Shown: positions 10,701 through 18,007 of the stretch, one piece after another
Position numbering within the stretch: position 1 is the stretch's first letter
Layout: each line of letters opens with the position of its first letter
Source of the DNA: Maribacter sp. MJ134
GTDB lineage: Bacteria > Bacteroidota > Bacteroidia > Flavobacteriales > Flavobacteriaceae
DNA length: 64,000 bases
Direction of reading: 5' to 3'
NCBI RefSeq assembly: GCF_003970695.1
Contig: NZ_CP034570.1
Coordinates: forward strand, 2,542,001-2,606,000
The notes under the pieces: model-generated
Seen by the model: only the letters and a program-made list of their open reading frames with translations
Told to the model about the DNA's origin: nothing
Database searches by the model: none
Position numbers and translations under genes: made by a program

Positions 10701-12184
10701 TCAAGGAAACTTACGGGATTACCGTTTATCAAGAGCAGGTGATGCTCTTGTCACAAAAGTTAGCCGGTTTCTCCAAGGGTGATGCCGATGTACTCCGTAA
10801 AGCCATGGGGAAAAAGATATTTGCGGTGCTCCAAAAAATGAAACCTCAGTTCTTGGAAGGAGGCGCAGCCAATGGGCACCCTACCGAGGTTCTGGAAAAA
10901 ATATGGAAAGATTGGGAAGCCTTCGCAGCCTATGCATTTAACAAGAGTCACTCCACTTGCTATGCCTACATCGCCTACCAAACGGCCTATTTAAAAGCCC
11001 ACTACCCAGCAGAATACATGGCTGCGGTATTGAGTAATAATATGAACGACATTAAACAGGTTACCTTCTTTATGGAAGAATGTAAGCGCATGGGCTTGGA
11101 CGTTTTAGGACCGGATGTAAACGAATCTTACTATAAGTTTGCGGTAAACAAAGAAGGAGCCGTACGTTTTGGTATGGGGGCCATTAAAGGCGTAGGTCGT
11201 TCTGCCGTGGAAACTATCGTGGAACATCGTAAAAAAGATGGGAATTTCCATTCTGTTTTTGATTTGGCCAAGCGTATAGACCTCCGTGCCGCCAATAAGA
11301 AAGCTTTTGAAAACCTTGCCGTTGCAGGTGGTTTCGATTCTTTTGGGACCACTCATCGAGCCCAATATTTTCACACGGAAGGCGATGGCATCACTTTTTT
11401 GGAAAAAGTTATCAAGTCTGCAGCAAAATATCAAGAGAATAAAAATTCTTCCCAGATGGATATGTTCGGAGGAATGAGCGAGGCACAAATCCCTGAACCC
11501 ATTGTACCACCATGTGAAGAATGGGGCACCATGGAGAAACTGCGACGGGAGAAAGAAGTGGTAGGTATTTATATTTCCGGACATCCCTTGGATGATTTTA
11601 AAACGGAAATAAAGGCGTTCTGCAATGCGGGTATTTCCCATATTAACGACATGGCCAGTTATGTTAACCGAGAGCTCACTTTTGCTGGAGTAATTACAGA
11701 TGTGCAACATCGTATTTCCAAGAACGGTAAAGGATGGGCCGCCTTTACCATGGAAGATTATACAGACTCATTTGAGTTCCGGATTTTTGGTGAAGAATAT
11801 TTAAAATTCAGACACTTTCTTATGATAAATTCCTTTGCCTATGTCAAAATTTTCATTCGCGAAGGTTGGGTAAATAGGGAAACAGGTAAGAAAGGGGACC
11901 CTAGAATGCAGTTCAATAGTTTTATGTTGCTTCAAGATGTTATGGAGACCTATGCCAGAAAGCTTACCATAAAATTAAATATTGATGAATTAAAGGAAGA
12001 AGGTATTCACCAATTAAAGGACACATTGGTTTCTCATAAAGGAAACCACCCTTTAAATTTTGTTATCTATGAAATGGAAGAAGAGATAAAGGTAAATTTA
12101 TCCAGCAGAAAACAAAAAGTAGAGATTACAAGTGAACTCTTACATATCCTTGAAGAACAAGAGGTACATTTTAAATTAAACTAA
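7799..12184 (+). CDS. dnaE: DNA polymerase III alpha subunit fused to 3'-5' exonuclease
   Basis: 1461 residues. Residues ~1-195 are a DEDDh proofreading exonuclease (IFDTETTGLP at the start, HNATADVEAT near residue 180). A PHP domain follows (FVHLHNHSQFSVLQS near residue 260), then the C-family polymerase core with the catalytic aspartates in PDIDIDFDD (about residue 690), the tandem HhH region and an OB-fold (about 1290-1370). The exonuclease-DnaE fusion is normal in this phylum, where proofreading and synthesis share a chain. This is the replicative polymerase. The multiheme cytochrome gene begins 7 bp after the stop. Confidence 0.97.
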   Translation: MYLIFDTETTGLPKRWDAPYTDTDNWPRCIQIAWQLHDDMGRLVEHQDYLVRPDGFNIPYDAEQIHGISTELASQKGISLSEVLEKFNVAMSKTKFIVGQNVGFDLNIMGAEFHRMGVDNPLQDLPVLDTCTEHTAQLCQIPGGRGGKFKLPTLTELHQHLFGKPFGEAHNATADVEATTRCFLELVRLRQYTTEQLDVQPDYFKNFSEANPEEIQLIGLKHINLKKASKKIADALWEKDTGGVSQEEINENIKTLEDATFVHLHNHSQFSVLQSTINIKSLVQAAADNQMPAVGLTDHANMMGAFHFVKEISAHNKAVKEKNKEAEETGAETQLKEITPIIGCEFFVCEDHTNKSVKDYGYQMVLLAKNKKGYHNLAKMSSIAYTDGFYYVPRIDKKVIQKYKEDIIVLTGNLYGEVPSKVLNVGENQAEEALLWWKAQFGDDLYIEMMRHGQEDEDRVNQVLVEFSKKHGVKLVATNNTYYCNKEDAEAHDILLCVKDGEKQATPIGRGRGYRYGLPNQEYYFKSQEEMKEQFKDVPEAILNVQEIVDKIEPFELARDVLLPKFDIPDDFKDPEDAIDGGNRGENAYLRHITYEGAKKRYAEITEEIRERIDFELDTIKNSGYPGYFLITEDFIREARNMDVSVGPGRGSAAGSVVAYCLTITNIDPLKYDLLFERFLNPDRVSMPDIDIDFDDEGRGRVMDYVINKYGANQVAQIITYGTMAAKSSIRDTARVLDLPLGDADRIAKLIPTMSKLGKIFGKSDAELKKKFRAEDLEKIHQLLNIHDGDDLEGQTLKMARTLEGSVRNTGIHACGVIITPDDITNFVPVATAKDSDLYVTQFDNSVVESAGLLKMDFLGLKTLTLIKDTVKIVKAKHGIDLVPDDFPLDDEKTYELFQKGETVGVFQYESPGMQKHMKDLKPSVFDDLIAMNALYRPGPMEYIPSFIARKHGDEEIAYDLPDMEEYLKETYGITVYQEQVMLLSQKLAGFSKGDADVLRKAMGKKIFAVLQKMKPQFLEGGAANGHPTEVLEKIWKDWEAFAAYAFNKSHSTCYAYIAYQTAYLKAHYPAEYMAAVLSNNMNDIKQVTFFMEECKRMGLDVLGPDVNESYYKFAVNKEGAVRFGMGAIKGVGRSAVETIVEHRKKDGNFHSVFDLAKRIDLRAANKKAFENLAVAGGFDSFGTTHRAQYFHTEGDGITFLEKVIKSAAKYQENKNSSQMDMFGGMSEAQIPEPIVPPCEEWGTMEKLRREKEVVGIYISGHPLDDFKTEIKAFCNAGISHINDMASYVNRELTFAGVITDVQHRISKNGKGWAAFTMEDYTDSFEFRIFGEEYLKFRHFLMINSFAYVKIFIREGWVNRETGKKGDPRMQFNSFMLLQDVMETYARKLTIKLNIDELKEEGIHQLKDTLVSHKGNHPLNFVIYEMEEEIKVNLSSRKQKVEITSELLHILEEQEVHFKLN

Positions 12185-12191
12185 ACCAAGG

Positions 12192-13403
12192 ATGCATAGG
12201 TATTGGCGCTTGCGATTTTTGGCCAAAAACCTTTTACTCAGCGCACTCCTTTTTTGTTTATTACTAATAGTATATAAGTGTAAAAATCCCGAAATAGCCT
12301 CGGATTATTATGCGATAGAACCCATCGCCGTCCATGGGAATGGCGGAGCCTTCGCCGGTAGTGCCAGTTGTATTGCCTGTCACAAAGACATTTATGACAC
12401 CCATGTGCATACGGCACATTATAAAACTTCTGCGCTTGCAGATTCATCAAGTATTAAAGGTAGTTTTAAAACAGGTGAAAATACCTTCACATTTAATAAC
12501 AGAGCCGTCTTTACTATGATTAAAACCGACTCGGGGTTTTACCAACGTGCAAATTTCATCCACAATCAGCTAGAGTTATTTAAGCTACCGAGTGACATCG
12601 TATTTGGTTCTGGAACAAAAGGGCAGTCCTATTTAAGCTGGGAAGATGATAAACTCTTTCAATTACAAGCATCTTACTTTACGCCTGAAAACCGTTGGAT
12701 GAGCAGTCCGGGACTAGAAAACTTGCGCGCTCAAAGACCTGTGGTAGCACGTTGTTTTGAATGCCATAGTACGTTTGCCAAGAACATCACACCCAACGGT
12801 AGAGGTAACCAATACGACAAAAAAAACATCATTTACGGTATTGATTGTGAACGTTGTCATGGACCAGCCGCAAAACATGTTGGGTATCAGCAAAAGAATC
12901 CGAAGACAAGAACGGCAAAGTATATTTTAAAATACAAAGAACTTTCCAGACAACAGCGATTGGATGCCTGTGCCTTATGCCATTCCGGCGGTAACAGAGC
13001 GCCTAAAGAACCTCCTTTTAGCTTTTTGGTCGGAGATGACCTTGACAAATTTTACTTCCCTAATGAGGAAGACGATGAGGATACTTTGGACGTACATGGC
13101 AATCAGTATGGTTTACTTGCGAGCAGTGCCTGTTTTAAAAATAGTCCTCAAATGGATTGCACCACCTGCCACAACCCTCATGAAAATGAAAGAGGTGAAT
13201 CGGAGCTTTTCAATTTAAAATGTATGTCTTGCCACTCGCAATCCACTATTTCCTGTAAAAAAGAGGATACGCATGCGAATACTTCAATGACGGATTGCAT
13301 TACTTGTCACATGCCGTTAACACCTTCCAAATCCATGGTCATAAAGGTAGACAGCACAAAAACGGCCGTAAAAGTGCGGACCCATAACATTACTATTTAC
13401 TAG
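12192..13403 (+). CDS. Heptaheme c-type cytochrome, membrane-anchored or lipoprotein
   Basis: 403 residues containing seven CxxCH heme motifs (CIACH, CFECH, CERCH, CALCH, CTTCH, CMSCH, CITCH), with the first Cys at residue 60. The N-terminal hydrophobic segment (about residues 10-29) ends in YKC, a poor lipobox because Lys precedes the Cys, so a membrane anchor is as likely as lipidation. It should reside in the periplasm and move electrons; donor and acceptor are unknown. It resembles cytochrome c554-type multiheme proteins of Bacteroidetes. It follows dnaE by 7 bp and may be co-transcribed, although the functions are unrelated. Confidence 0.88.
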   Translation: MHRYWRLRFLAKNLLLSALLFCLLLIVYKCKNPEIASDYYAIEPIAVHGNGGAFAGSASCIACHKDIYDTHVHTAHYKTSALADSSSIKGSFKTGENTFTFNNRAVFTMIKTDSGFYQRANFIHNQLELFKLPSDIVFGSGTKGQSYLSWEDDKLFQLQASYFTPENRWMSSPGLENLRAQRPVVARCFECHSTFAKNITPNGRGNQYDKKNIIYGIDCERCHGPAAKHVGYQQKNPKTRTAKYILKYKELSRQQRLDACALCHSGGNRAPKEPPFSFLVGDDLDKFYFPNEEDDEDTLDVHGNQYGLLASSACFKNSPQMDCTTCHNPHENERGESELFNLKCMSCHSQSTISCKKEDTHANTSMTDCITCHMPLTPSKSMVIKVDSTKTAVKVRTHNITIY

Positions 13404-13498
13404 AGTAAATTCAACCTAATAGGTTCATTCATTTTTTGTCCAGGTAGGGTTTTTCAATACTCAGTTGTTTTATGACCATAACCTAATAACATTTAATC

Positions 13499-15127
13499 AT
13501 GAAACATTTTAATGCCCTATTTCTGGCCACGGCCTTATTATTCTTTTCCTGCGAAACAGAAAAAATAGAAACGCAAATTCTGGACGATAATGCACTAGAG
13601 AGCATTAATGCACAAATCAACGTAGAAAACTTCATTGATGAGGCAGACAATGCTTTAGACAATATTGCCATTTACACAAGTAATTTTGGTCCCCTACGAA
13701 CAAGTTCAAAATCGGACAAAGAAGATGATGACGACCGCACATTTTTTCGAAATTGTATGGACATTACCATATCGCGCACAGAGATGTCACGCACCATAAC
13801 GCTCACTTTCAACGGTGAATGCAAAGACCGCGATGGCAATGCTATTACCGGAACCATCATAAGGACAACCACTTTTGGAGAAGGAAGTTCTGAAAATACA
13901 ATGACTATTGAAGATGTTACCATTAATGGCCGCACTATTAACGGTGCCAAAAGCCACACTTGGATAGCCAGTAATGAAAACGGAAATCCCGAAATGAACG
14001 GCTCCGTAGATATAAGTGTAACGACCGAAATGGGCACCATATCCAGAGTAGGGAATAGAACTGTTGAAATCATTGAAGGTGCGGACACAAGAACCTATAA
14101 AGACGATGTTAGAAGCATTACCGGCTCCTATACCTATACAGGTCTTCAAGAAACTTTTGAAGTGAACATTACATCTGCATTGATAAAACCGGCCAGTTGC
14201 AGATTTATTGTTTCTGGTATCAAGACCTATACCACAAGTGAGGGTACAACTACCTTGGACTATGGCGATGGTACTTGTGATGAATTTGCCACCGCTACCT
14301 TCCCAGACGGAACAGAAAGTCAAGTTACTTTGGGCACATCCAGAAATAATGAAGATGATGATGATAACGAGGACACGAATACGAAGCAATGTACCATAAC
14401 TACGGACTGCGAAGAAGTAGTGATAAAAGATACGTCCAATATCAGCATAGAAGTAAACCAAGTTGATGGTGTTTTTGTTATTGTAGCGAAGAACCAAGAT
14501 GGTGAGGTGGTATACGAAGCCGAATGTGAAAAAGGAGCCAATGTATCCGTCTCCTGTAGCTCTAGCAACATGGACGATAATGATGACGACACAGAGGAAA
14601 CCGATGAGGACGGCACTGATGATGACGATGAGACAGCAGATGACATGGCCACCAAACAATGCGTGATTACTACAGCATGCGGAGAAGTAGTAATAGAAGG
14701 TACTTCGGAACTTAAGATAACAACGACCCAACAAGGTGATGTATTTGTTATCGTGGCGACGAACCTAGAAGGAGAAGTGGTCTATGAAGGAGAGTGTGAC
14801 AAAGGACCTGAAGTAACTTTGGAGTGCAGTTCTGAAACGAATTCTGATGACGGGGAAGCCGAAGAAGATACTATGGAAGACGATAATGAAACGGAAGATA
14901 CATCCGATGACAATACCACTGAAGATGATACGAACGTAAAACAATGCGTTATTACTACGGAATGTGGAGAAATAGTCATAGAAGGCACTTCTGAACTGAA
15001 AATAACAACAACCCAACAGGGCGATGTATTTGTAATCGTTGCAACGAATCTGGAAGGTGAAGTAGTCTACGAAGGCGAATGCGATAAGGGACCCGAAGTA
15101 ACGTTAGCGTGTAGTTCCAAAGACTGA
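13499..15127 (+). CDS. Lipoprotein with three ~60-residue C-terminal repeats and acidic linkers
   Basis: 542 residues with a lipoprotein signal (LLFFSC lipobox, Cys18). Residues ~60-280 form a beta-rich region resembling Bacteroidetes surface lipoproteins of unknown function. From residue 296 there are three copies of a ~60-residue module starting KQC and ending CSS, each with four cysteines (one CxxxxC-like pair at each end). Modules 2 and 3 are nearly identical in protein (GTSELKITTTQQGDVFVIVA in both). Modules are joined by Asp/Glu/Thr-rich linkers. Likely surface exposed; no known catalytic motif is visible. Confidence 0.75.
   Translation: MKHFNALFLATALLFFSCETEKIETQILDDNALESINAQINVENFIDEADNALDNIAIYTSNFGPLRTSSKSDKEDDDDRTFFRNCMDITISRTEMSRTITLTFNGECKDRDGNAITGTIIRTTTFGEGSSENTMTIEDVTINGRTINGAKSHTWIASNENGNPEMNGSVDISVTTEMGTISRVGNRTVEIIEGADTRTYKDDVRSITGSYTYTGLQETFEVNITSALIKPASCRFIVSGIKTYTTSEGTTTLDYGDGTCDEFATATFPDGTESQVTLGTSRNNEDDDDNEDTNTKQCTITTDCEEVVIKDTSNISIEVNQVDGVFVIVAKNQDGEVVYEAECEKGANVSVSCSSSNMDDNDDDTEETDEDGTDDDDETADDMATKQCVITTACGEVVIEGTSELKITTTQQGDVFVIVATNLEGEVVYEGECDKGPEVTLECSSETNSDDGEAEEDTMEDDNETEDTSDDNTTEDDTNVKQCVITTECGEIVIEGTSELKITTTQQGDVFVIVATNLEGEVVYEGECDKGPEVTLACSSKD
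14384..15118 (+). repeat. Three direct repeats (~180 bp) inside lipoprotein gene
   Basis: In-frame repeats at 14384-14566, 14654-14833 and 14939-15118, separated by ~90-105 bp of acidic-linker coding sequence. Repeats 2 and 3 are almost identical at protein level but differ at many synonymous positions, so the duplication is not very recent. Confidence 0.9.
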
Positions 15128-15158
15128 ATTAGTAGTAGCTAAAATAATACGTAGCCTT

Positions 15159-15188
15159 AACCTTCCCATACTTTGGGAAGGTTTTTTA
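15159..15188 (+). terminator. Rho-independent terminator after repeat lipoprotein gene
   Basis: A 10-bp perfect stem (15159-15168 with 15174-15183) with a 5-base loop is followed by a T run. Confidence 0.85.
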
Positions 15189-15287
15189 TTGCCTTTGATT
15201 TCCTAAGGAATAACATCATTATTAAAATCAATACCTTGATAGTCAAAACGTATATGTAGTTAGTAAGGAACAAGCAGATTATTTGAC

Positions 15288-15295
15288 TAACTTTG
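15288..15295 (+). promoter_or_regulatory. -7 promoter element of trxA
   Basis: TAACTTTG matches the TAnnTTTG -7 consensus, 24 bp before the trxA start codon. No clear -33 element at the expected distance. Confidence 0.45.
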
Positions 15296-15319
15296 TGTAA
15301 TCAATAAAAGTAAATTAAA

Positions 15320-15637
15320 ATGGCATTAGAAATAACAGACGCTACTTTCGACGAAGTAGTTTTAAAAAGTGATAAACCCGTAGTAGTAGATTTCTGGGCA
15401 GCCTGGTGTGGTCCATGTAGAATGGTAGGTCCTATCATTGATGAAGTAAGCAATGAATATGATGGTAAAGCCGTTGTAGGTAAGGTAGATGTGGATGCCA
15501 ATCAAGAATTCGCTGCGAAATATGGTGTGCGTAATATTCCTACCGTATTGGTATTTAAAGACGGTGAAATCGTTAGCAGACAGGTCGGCGTATCTCCAAA
15601 GAAAGTTTATACAGATGCTATAGATGCCTTATTATAG
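15320..15637 (+). CDS. trxA: Thioredoxin
   Basis: 105 residues, standard thioredoxin length, with the redox-active WCGPC motif (Cys30 and Cys33) after VVVDFWAA, and the cis-proline loop in VRNIPTVLVF. It is a cytoplasmic dithiol-disulfide reductant for ribonucleotide reductase and other targets, kept reduced by thioredoxin reductase (not in this window). Single gene with its own promoter and terminator. Confidence 0.97.
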   Translation: MALEITDATFDEVVLKSDKPVVVDFWAAWCGPCRMVGPIIDEVSNEYDGKAVVGKVDVDANQEFAAKYGVRNIPTVLVFKDGEIVSRQVGVSPKKVYTDAIDALL

Positions 15638-15662
15638 GGTAAGCACTTAAGAACAGATAAAT

Positions 15663-15698
15663 AAAAAGAGCTGGTATGTTGCCAGCTCTTTTTATTTA
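15663..15698 (+). terminator. Rho-independent terminator after trxA
   Basis: A 12-bp perfect stem (15663-15674 with 15682-15693), 7-base loop, ending in a T run. The A run at the 5' side makes it potentially bidirectional. Confidence 0.88.
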
Positions 15699-15748
15699 TA
15701 ACCCCTACACCATCCGTTTAGGGTTTAGTTTTTCATATCTTTATTCTT

Positions 15749-16678
15749 GTGAATTTACAATCAGTATTAAATAAAGCCTCCCTGTTTCAAAACTTGGAGT
15801 TACTTGCCAACCAAGTAGTGGAGGGTTTTATAAGTGGTATCCACAAAAGTCCCTTCCATGGTTTTTCCGCAGAATTTGCTGAACATAAAATTTATAACAA
15901 TGGCGAAAGTACCAAGCATATAGATTGGAAACTCTTCGCCAAAAGTGATAAGCTTTATACCAAGCGCTATGAAGAAGAGACCAATCTTCGTTGCCATATG
16001 ATTTTGGATAATTCCGCCTCCATGTATTTTCCCGAAGTGAAGGAGCTGGGCCTGAACAATTTGAATAAAATTGGCTTTGGAACTTTGTCCATAGCCGCTC
16101 TTATGAACGTTCTTAAACGCCAGCGAGATGCCGTAGGCTTAAGCATCTATTCTGATAGTTACAATTACTACGCAGCGGAAAAAGGAAGCGAACGGCATTT
16201 TCAAATGCTTCTAGCTAAATTGAATGAAATTAACCAAGTAGCACAAGCACCAAAAGAAACAGCCACCTATACCTATTTACATCAAATAGCGGAAAAAATA
16301 AAAAGAAGAAGTCTTATTTTTTTGTTCACCGATATGTTCCAAACCGAAAAATCGGACGATGAGCTTTTTGAAGCTCTACGGCATTTAAAGTATAATAAGC
16401 ATGAAGTAGTCTTGTTCCATCTTTTGGATAAAAAACATGAACACCATTTCAACTTTGATAATACTCCCAAACGCTTTGTAGATGTAGAGACGGGAGCGCA
16501 TTTAGACTTGTATGCAGATAATGTAAAAGAAGCCTATGAGGAGGCCATTACCAACTACCTTACCCAGATAAAACTTAAATGTTCACAGTACAGAATTAAA
16601 TATGTTCCCGTAGACATTAATGCTAGTTTTTCCACTGTTCTGAACACTTTTTTGGTAGAAAGGCAGAAATTCATTTAA
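15749..16678 (+). CDS. DUF58 domain protein (vWA-like fold)
   Basis: 309 residues beginning at a GTG codon; no in-frame ATG lies nearby that would keep the conserved N-terminus. The DUF58 core is seen in FSAEFAEHKIYNNGESTKHIDWKLFAKSDKLYTKRYEEET (read as two adjacent motifs), followed by a MIDAS-like MILDNSASM segment. DUF58 proteins usually belong to MoxR-AAA/vWA operons such as Bacteroides aerotolerance (Bat) loci. Here no MoxR ATPase is adjacent, so this is a stand-alone copy. Function not established. It is the last backbone gene before tRNA-Asp. Confidence 0.85.
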   Translation: MNLQSVLNKASLFQNLELLANQVVEGFISGIHKSPFHGFSAEFAEHKIYNNGESTKHIDWKLFAKSDKLYTKRYEEETNLRCHMILDNSASMYFPEVKELGLNNLNKIGFGTLSIAALMNVLKRQRDAVGLSIYSDSYNYYAAEKGSERHFQMLLAKLNEINQVAQAPKETATYTYLHQIAEKIKRRSLIFLFTDMFQTEKSDDELFEALRHLKYNKHEVVLFHLLDKKHEHHFNFDNTPKRFVDVETGAHLDLYADNVKEAYEEAITNYLTQIKLKCSQYRIKYVPVDINASFSTVLNTFLVERQKFI

Positions 16679-16705
16679 GTAAATTAATATTTTAAAAGAA
16701 AATGT

Positions 16706-16736
16706 TTGTGGTATTGGAATAGCAATGTATATTTGC
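16706..16736 (+). promoter_or_regulatory. Promoter of tRNA-Asp (TTTG-N19-TAnnTTTG)
   Basis: TTTG at 16706-16709 and TATATTTG at 16729-16736 with exactly 19 bases between: a perfect match to the Bacteroidetes housekeeping promoter, 16 bp before the mature tRNA 5' end. It supports assigning the organism to this phylum. Confidence 0.85.
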
Positions 16737-16752
16737 ACACGCTAAACGCCAC

Positions 16753-16826
16753 GGTCTGGTAGTTCAGTTGGTTAGAATACCTGCCTGTCACGCAGGGGGT
16801 CGCGGGTTCGAGTCCCGTCCAGACCG
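16753..16826 (+). tRNA. tRNA-Asp (GTC anticodon)
   Basis: 74 bases. The acceptor stem pairs GGTCTGG with CCAGACC (7 bp), discriminator G, CCA not encoded. The anticodon arm CCTGC-CTGTCAC-GCAGG gives anticodon GTC, and the T arm reads GCGGGTTCGAGTCCCGT. The 3' end from 16813 is the left attachment site of the integrated element; the gene stays intact after integration because the element supplies or keeps an identical 3' end. Confidence 0.97.
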
Positions 16827-16828
16827 CA
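16813..16828 (+). repeat. attL: left core repeat of integrated element
   Basis: TCCCGTCCAGACCGCA (16 bp), made of the tRNA-Asp T-arm/acceptor 3' end plus two bases, is found identically at 53702-53717 in the same orientation. Site-specific integration into tRNA 3' ends by tyrosine recombinases produces exactly this pattern. Confidence 0.9.
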
Positions 16829-16830
16829 TA

Positions 16831-16856
16831 AGCCTCGATTTTTCGAGGCTTTTTTA
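16831..16856 (+). terminator. Terminator after tRNA-Asp
   Basis: An 8-bp perfect stem (16831-16838 with 16843-16850) with a TTTT loop and T run. It lies just inside attL, so it belongs to the element; a degenerate hairpin/T-run at about 53718-53747 is probably the tRNA's original terminator. Confidence 0.85.
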
Positions 16857-16913
16857 TTTATAAGTATTTGATATTCAATGTTATAAAAATGTTAATGTTA
16901 AATAAAAGTTAAT

Positions 16914-16941
16914 CAGCGTGCTGCAATCGTGCTGCATTTTT
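16914..16941 (+). repeat. Paired GTGCTGCA repeats near left end
   Basis: Two copies of CGTGCTGCA (16917-16925 and 16928-16936, 11-bp period) followed by a T run. A near-identical pair (GTGCCGCA twice, 11-bp period, T run) lies at 53565-53592 near the other end in the same orientation. Possible recombinase arm-type or excisionase sites; function inferred from position only. Confidence 0.5.
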
Positions 16942-17060
16942 GACCCTTTTTCACTTCTTTACAGCATTTTACAACACCCTAGAATTGATATTGGCATTCA
17001 TTGTAAAATGGAATAAAATCAATTTATCTTCATACTTTTCTATTTCTAAATTAAGATAAA

Positions 17061-17825
17061 TTGAGAATACAATACTGTTCTGATCTGCACTTAGAGTTTG
17101 CCAAAAACAACAGATGGCTATCGAAAAACCCTTTAATACCTTCTGGGGAGATTCTCATTGTTGCCGGAGACACCTATTATTTGGGGAATGATTTTGAAAA
17201 CCTCGATTTTTATAAATGGGCTTCTGACCATTACGAACAAACCTATGTTATTGCTGGCAATCACGAATACTATGGCGGGTATGACCTGTCTTTACACCAA
17301 AAGCCCTTTAAATGGGAGTTGCAGCATAACGTGTTCTTTCTAAACAATCAATCTGTACAAATAAATGATGTCACACTCCTATTTTCTACATTTTGGAGCC
17401 ATGTACATGCTGAAAATAGAAACTCGGTGGCCAGAGGGGTCAATGACTTTTACAAAATACGAATGGGCGAGAATCGGCTGAGTGTAGATGATTTTAATCA
17501 ACTTCATGCGGAGGCTTTTGATTTTTTGAATCAAAATCTTGAAGACCATAATGGCAAAACGGTTGTGGTTACCCATCATTTGCCCACGCCGTTGTGCAAT
17601 TCCCCCGAATTCAAGGGCAGTTTAATCAACGATGCTTTTGTCGTTGATAAAACCGATTACATAACCAAATCAAATATTGATTACTGGATTTACGGCCATG
17701 TACATAGAAATCTTGGTAACGGTTTGGATTTGGGAGGTACTACAATGCTGTGCAATCAATTGGGGTATGTTGATTTGAATGAGCATATGGATTTTTCAAG
17801 AGATAGGTTTGTTGAAATAGAATGA
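17061..17825 (+). CDS. Calcineurin-like metallophosphoesterase
   Basis: 254 residues starting at TTG; this start begins directly at the conserved first strand (MRIQYCSDLHLEF). All metallophosphoesterase motifs are visible: SDLH (Asp8, His10), VAGDTY (Asp37), AGNHEYY, VVTHHLPTP and YGHVHRN. It should be a cytoplasmic two-metal phosphoesterase; the substrate is unknown, and nucleic acids, nucleotides or phosphoproteins are all possible. First gene inside the left end of the element; similar stand-alone enzymes are common in accessory regions. No signal peptide. Confidence 0.88.
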   Translation: MRIQYCSDLHLEFAKNNRWLSKNPLIPSGEILIVAGDTYYLGNDFENLDFYKWASDHYEQTYVIAGNHEYYGGYDLSLHQKPFKWELQHNVFFLNNQSVQINDVTLLFSTFWSHVHAENRNSVARGVNDFYKIRMGENRLSVDDFNQLHAEAFDFLNQNLEDHNGKTVVVTHHLPTPLCNSPEFKGSLINDAFVVDKTDYITKSNIDYWIYGHVHRNLGNGLDLGGTTMLCNQLGYVDLNEHMDFSRDRFVEIE

Positions 17826-18007
17826 TAGCGAAAAGTTTCATTTCTTGATACCGAAGAAAAGTAAGATTTATATTCAGTTTTGGTTTTACCACTATCTGCC
17901 GTATGTTATAAAGCATTTTTTAGTGTTATCAAACCAATCCAATTAACAATTTACAAAAGTTGGCATTTTGTCATTTTTTACTCATTTTAGCGTAAGAGTT
18001 TAACTAT

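Noticed and set aside
10180..11710. Several antisense frames of 70-200 codons within dnaE
   Set aside because: They are shadows of a strongly conserved coding region; no promoter, RBS or known motif.
13787..14734. Long open frame on the minus strand (315 codons)
   Set aside because: It is antisense to the repeat lipoprotein gene and arises from its biased acidic and Thr/Ser codons; the product is Cys/Tyr/Ile-rich without any motif.
14384..15118. Regular repeats that might be a CRISPR-like array
   Set aside because: The repeats are ~180 bp, in frame and coding for protein modules with acidic linkers, with no short repeat/spacer pattern.
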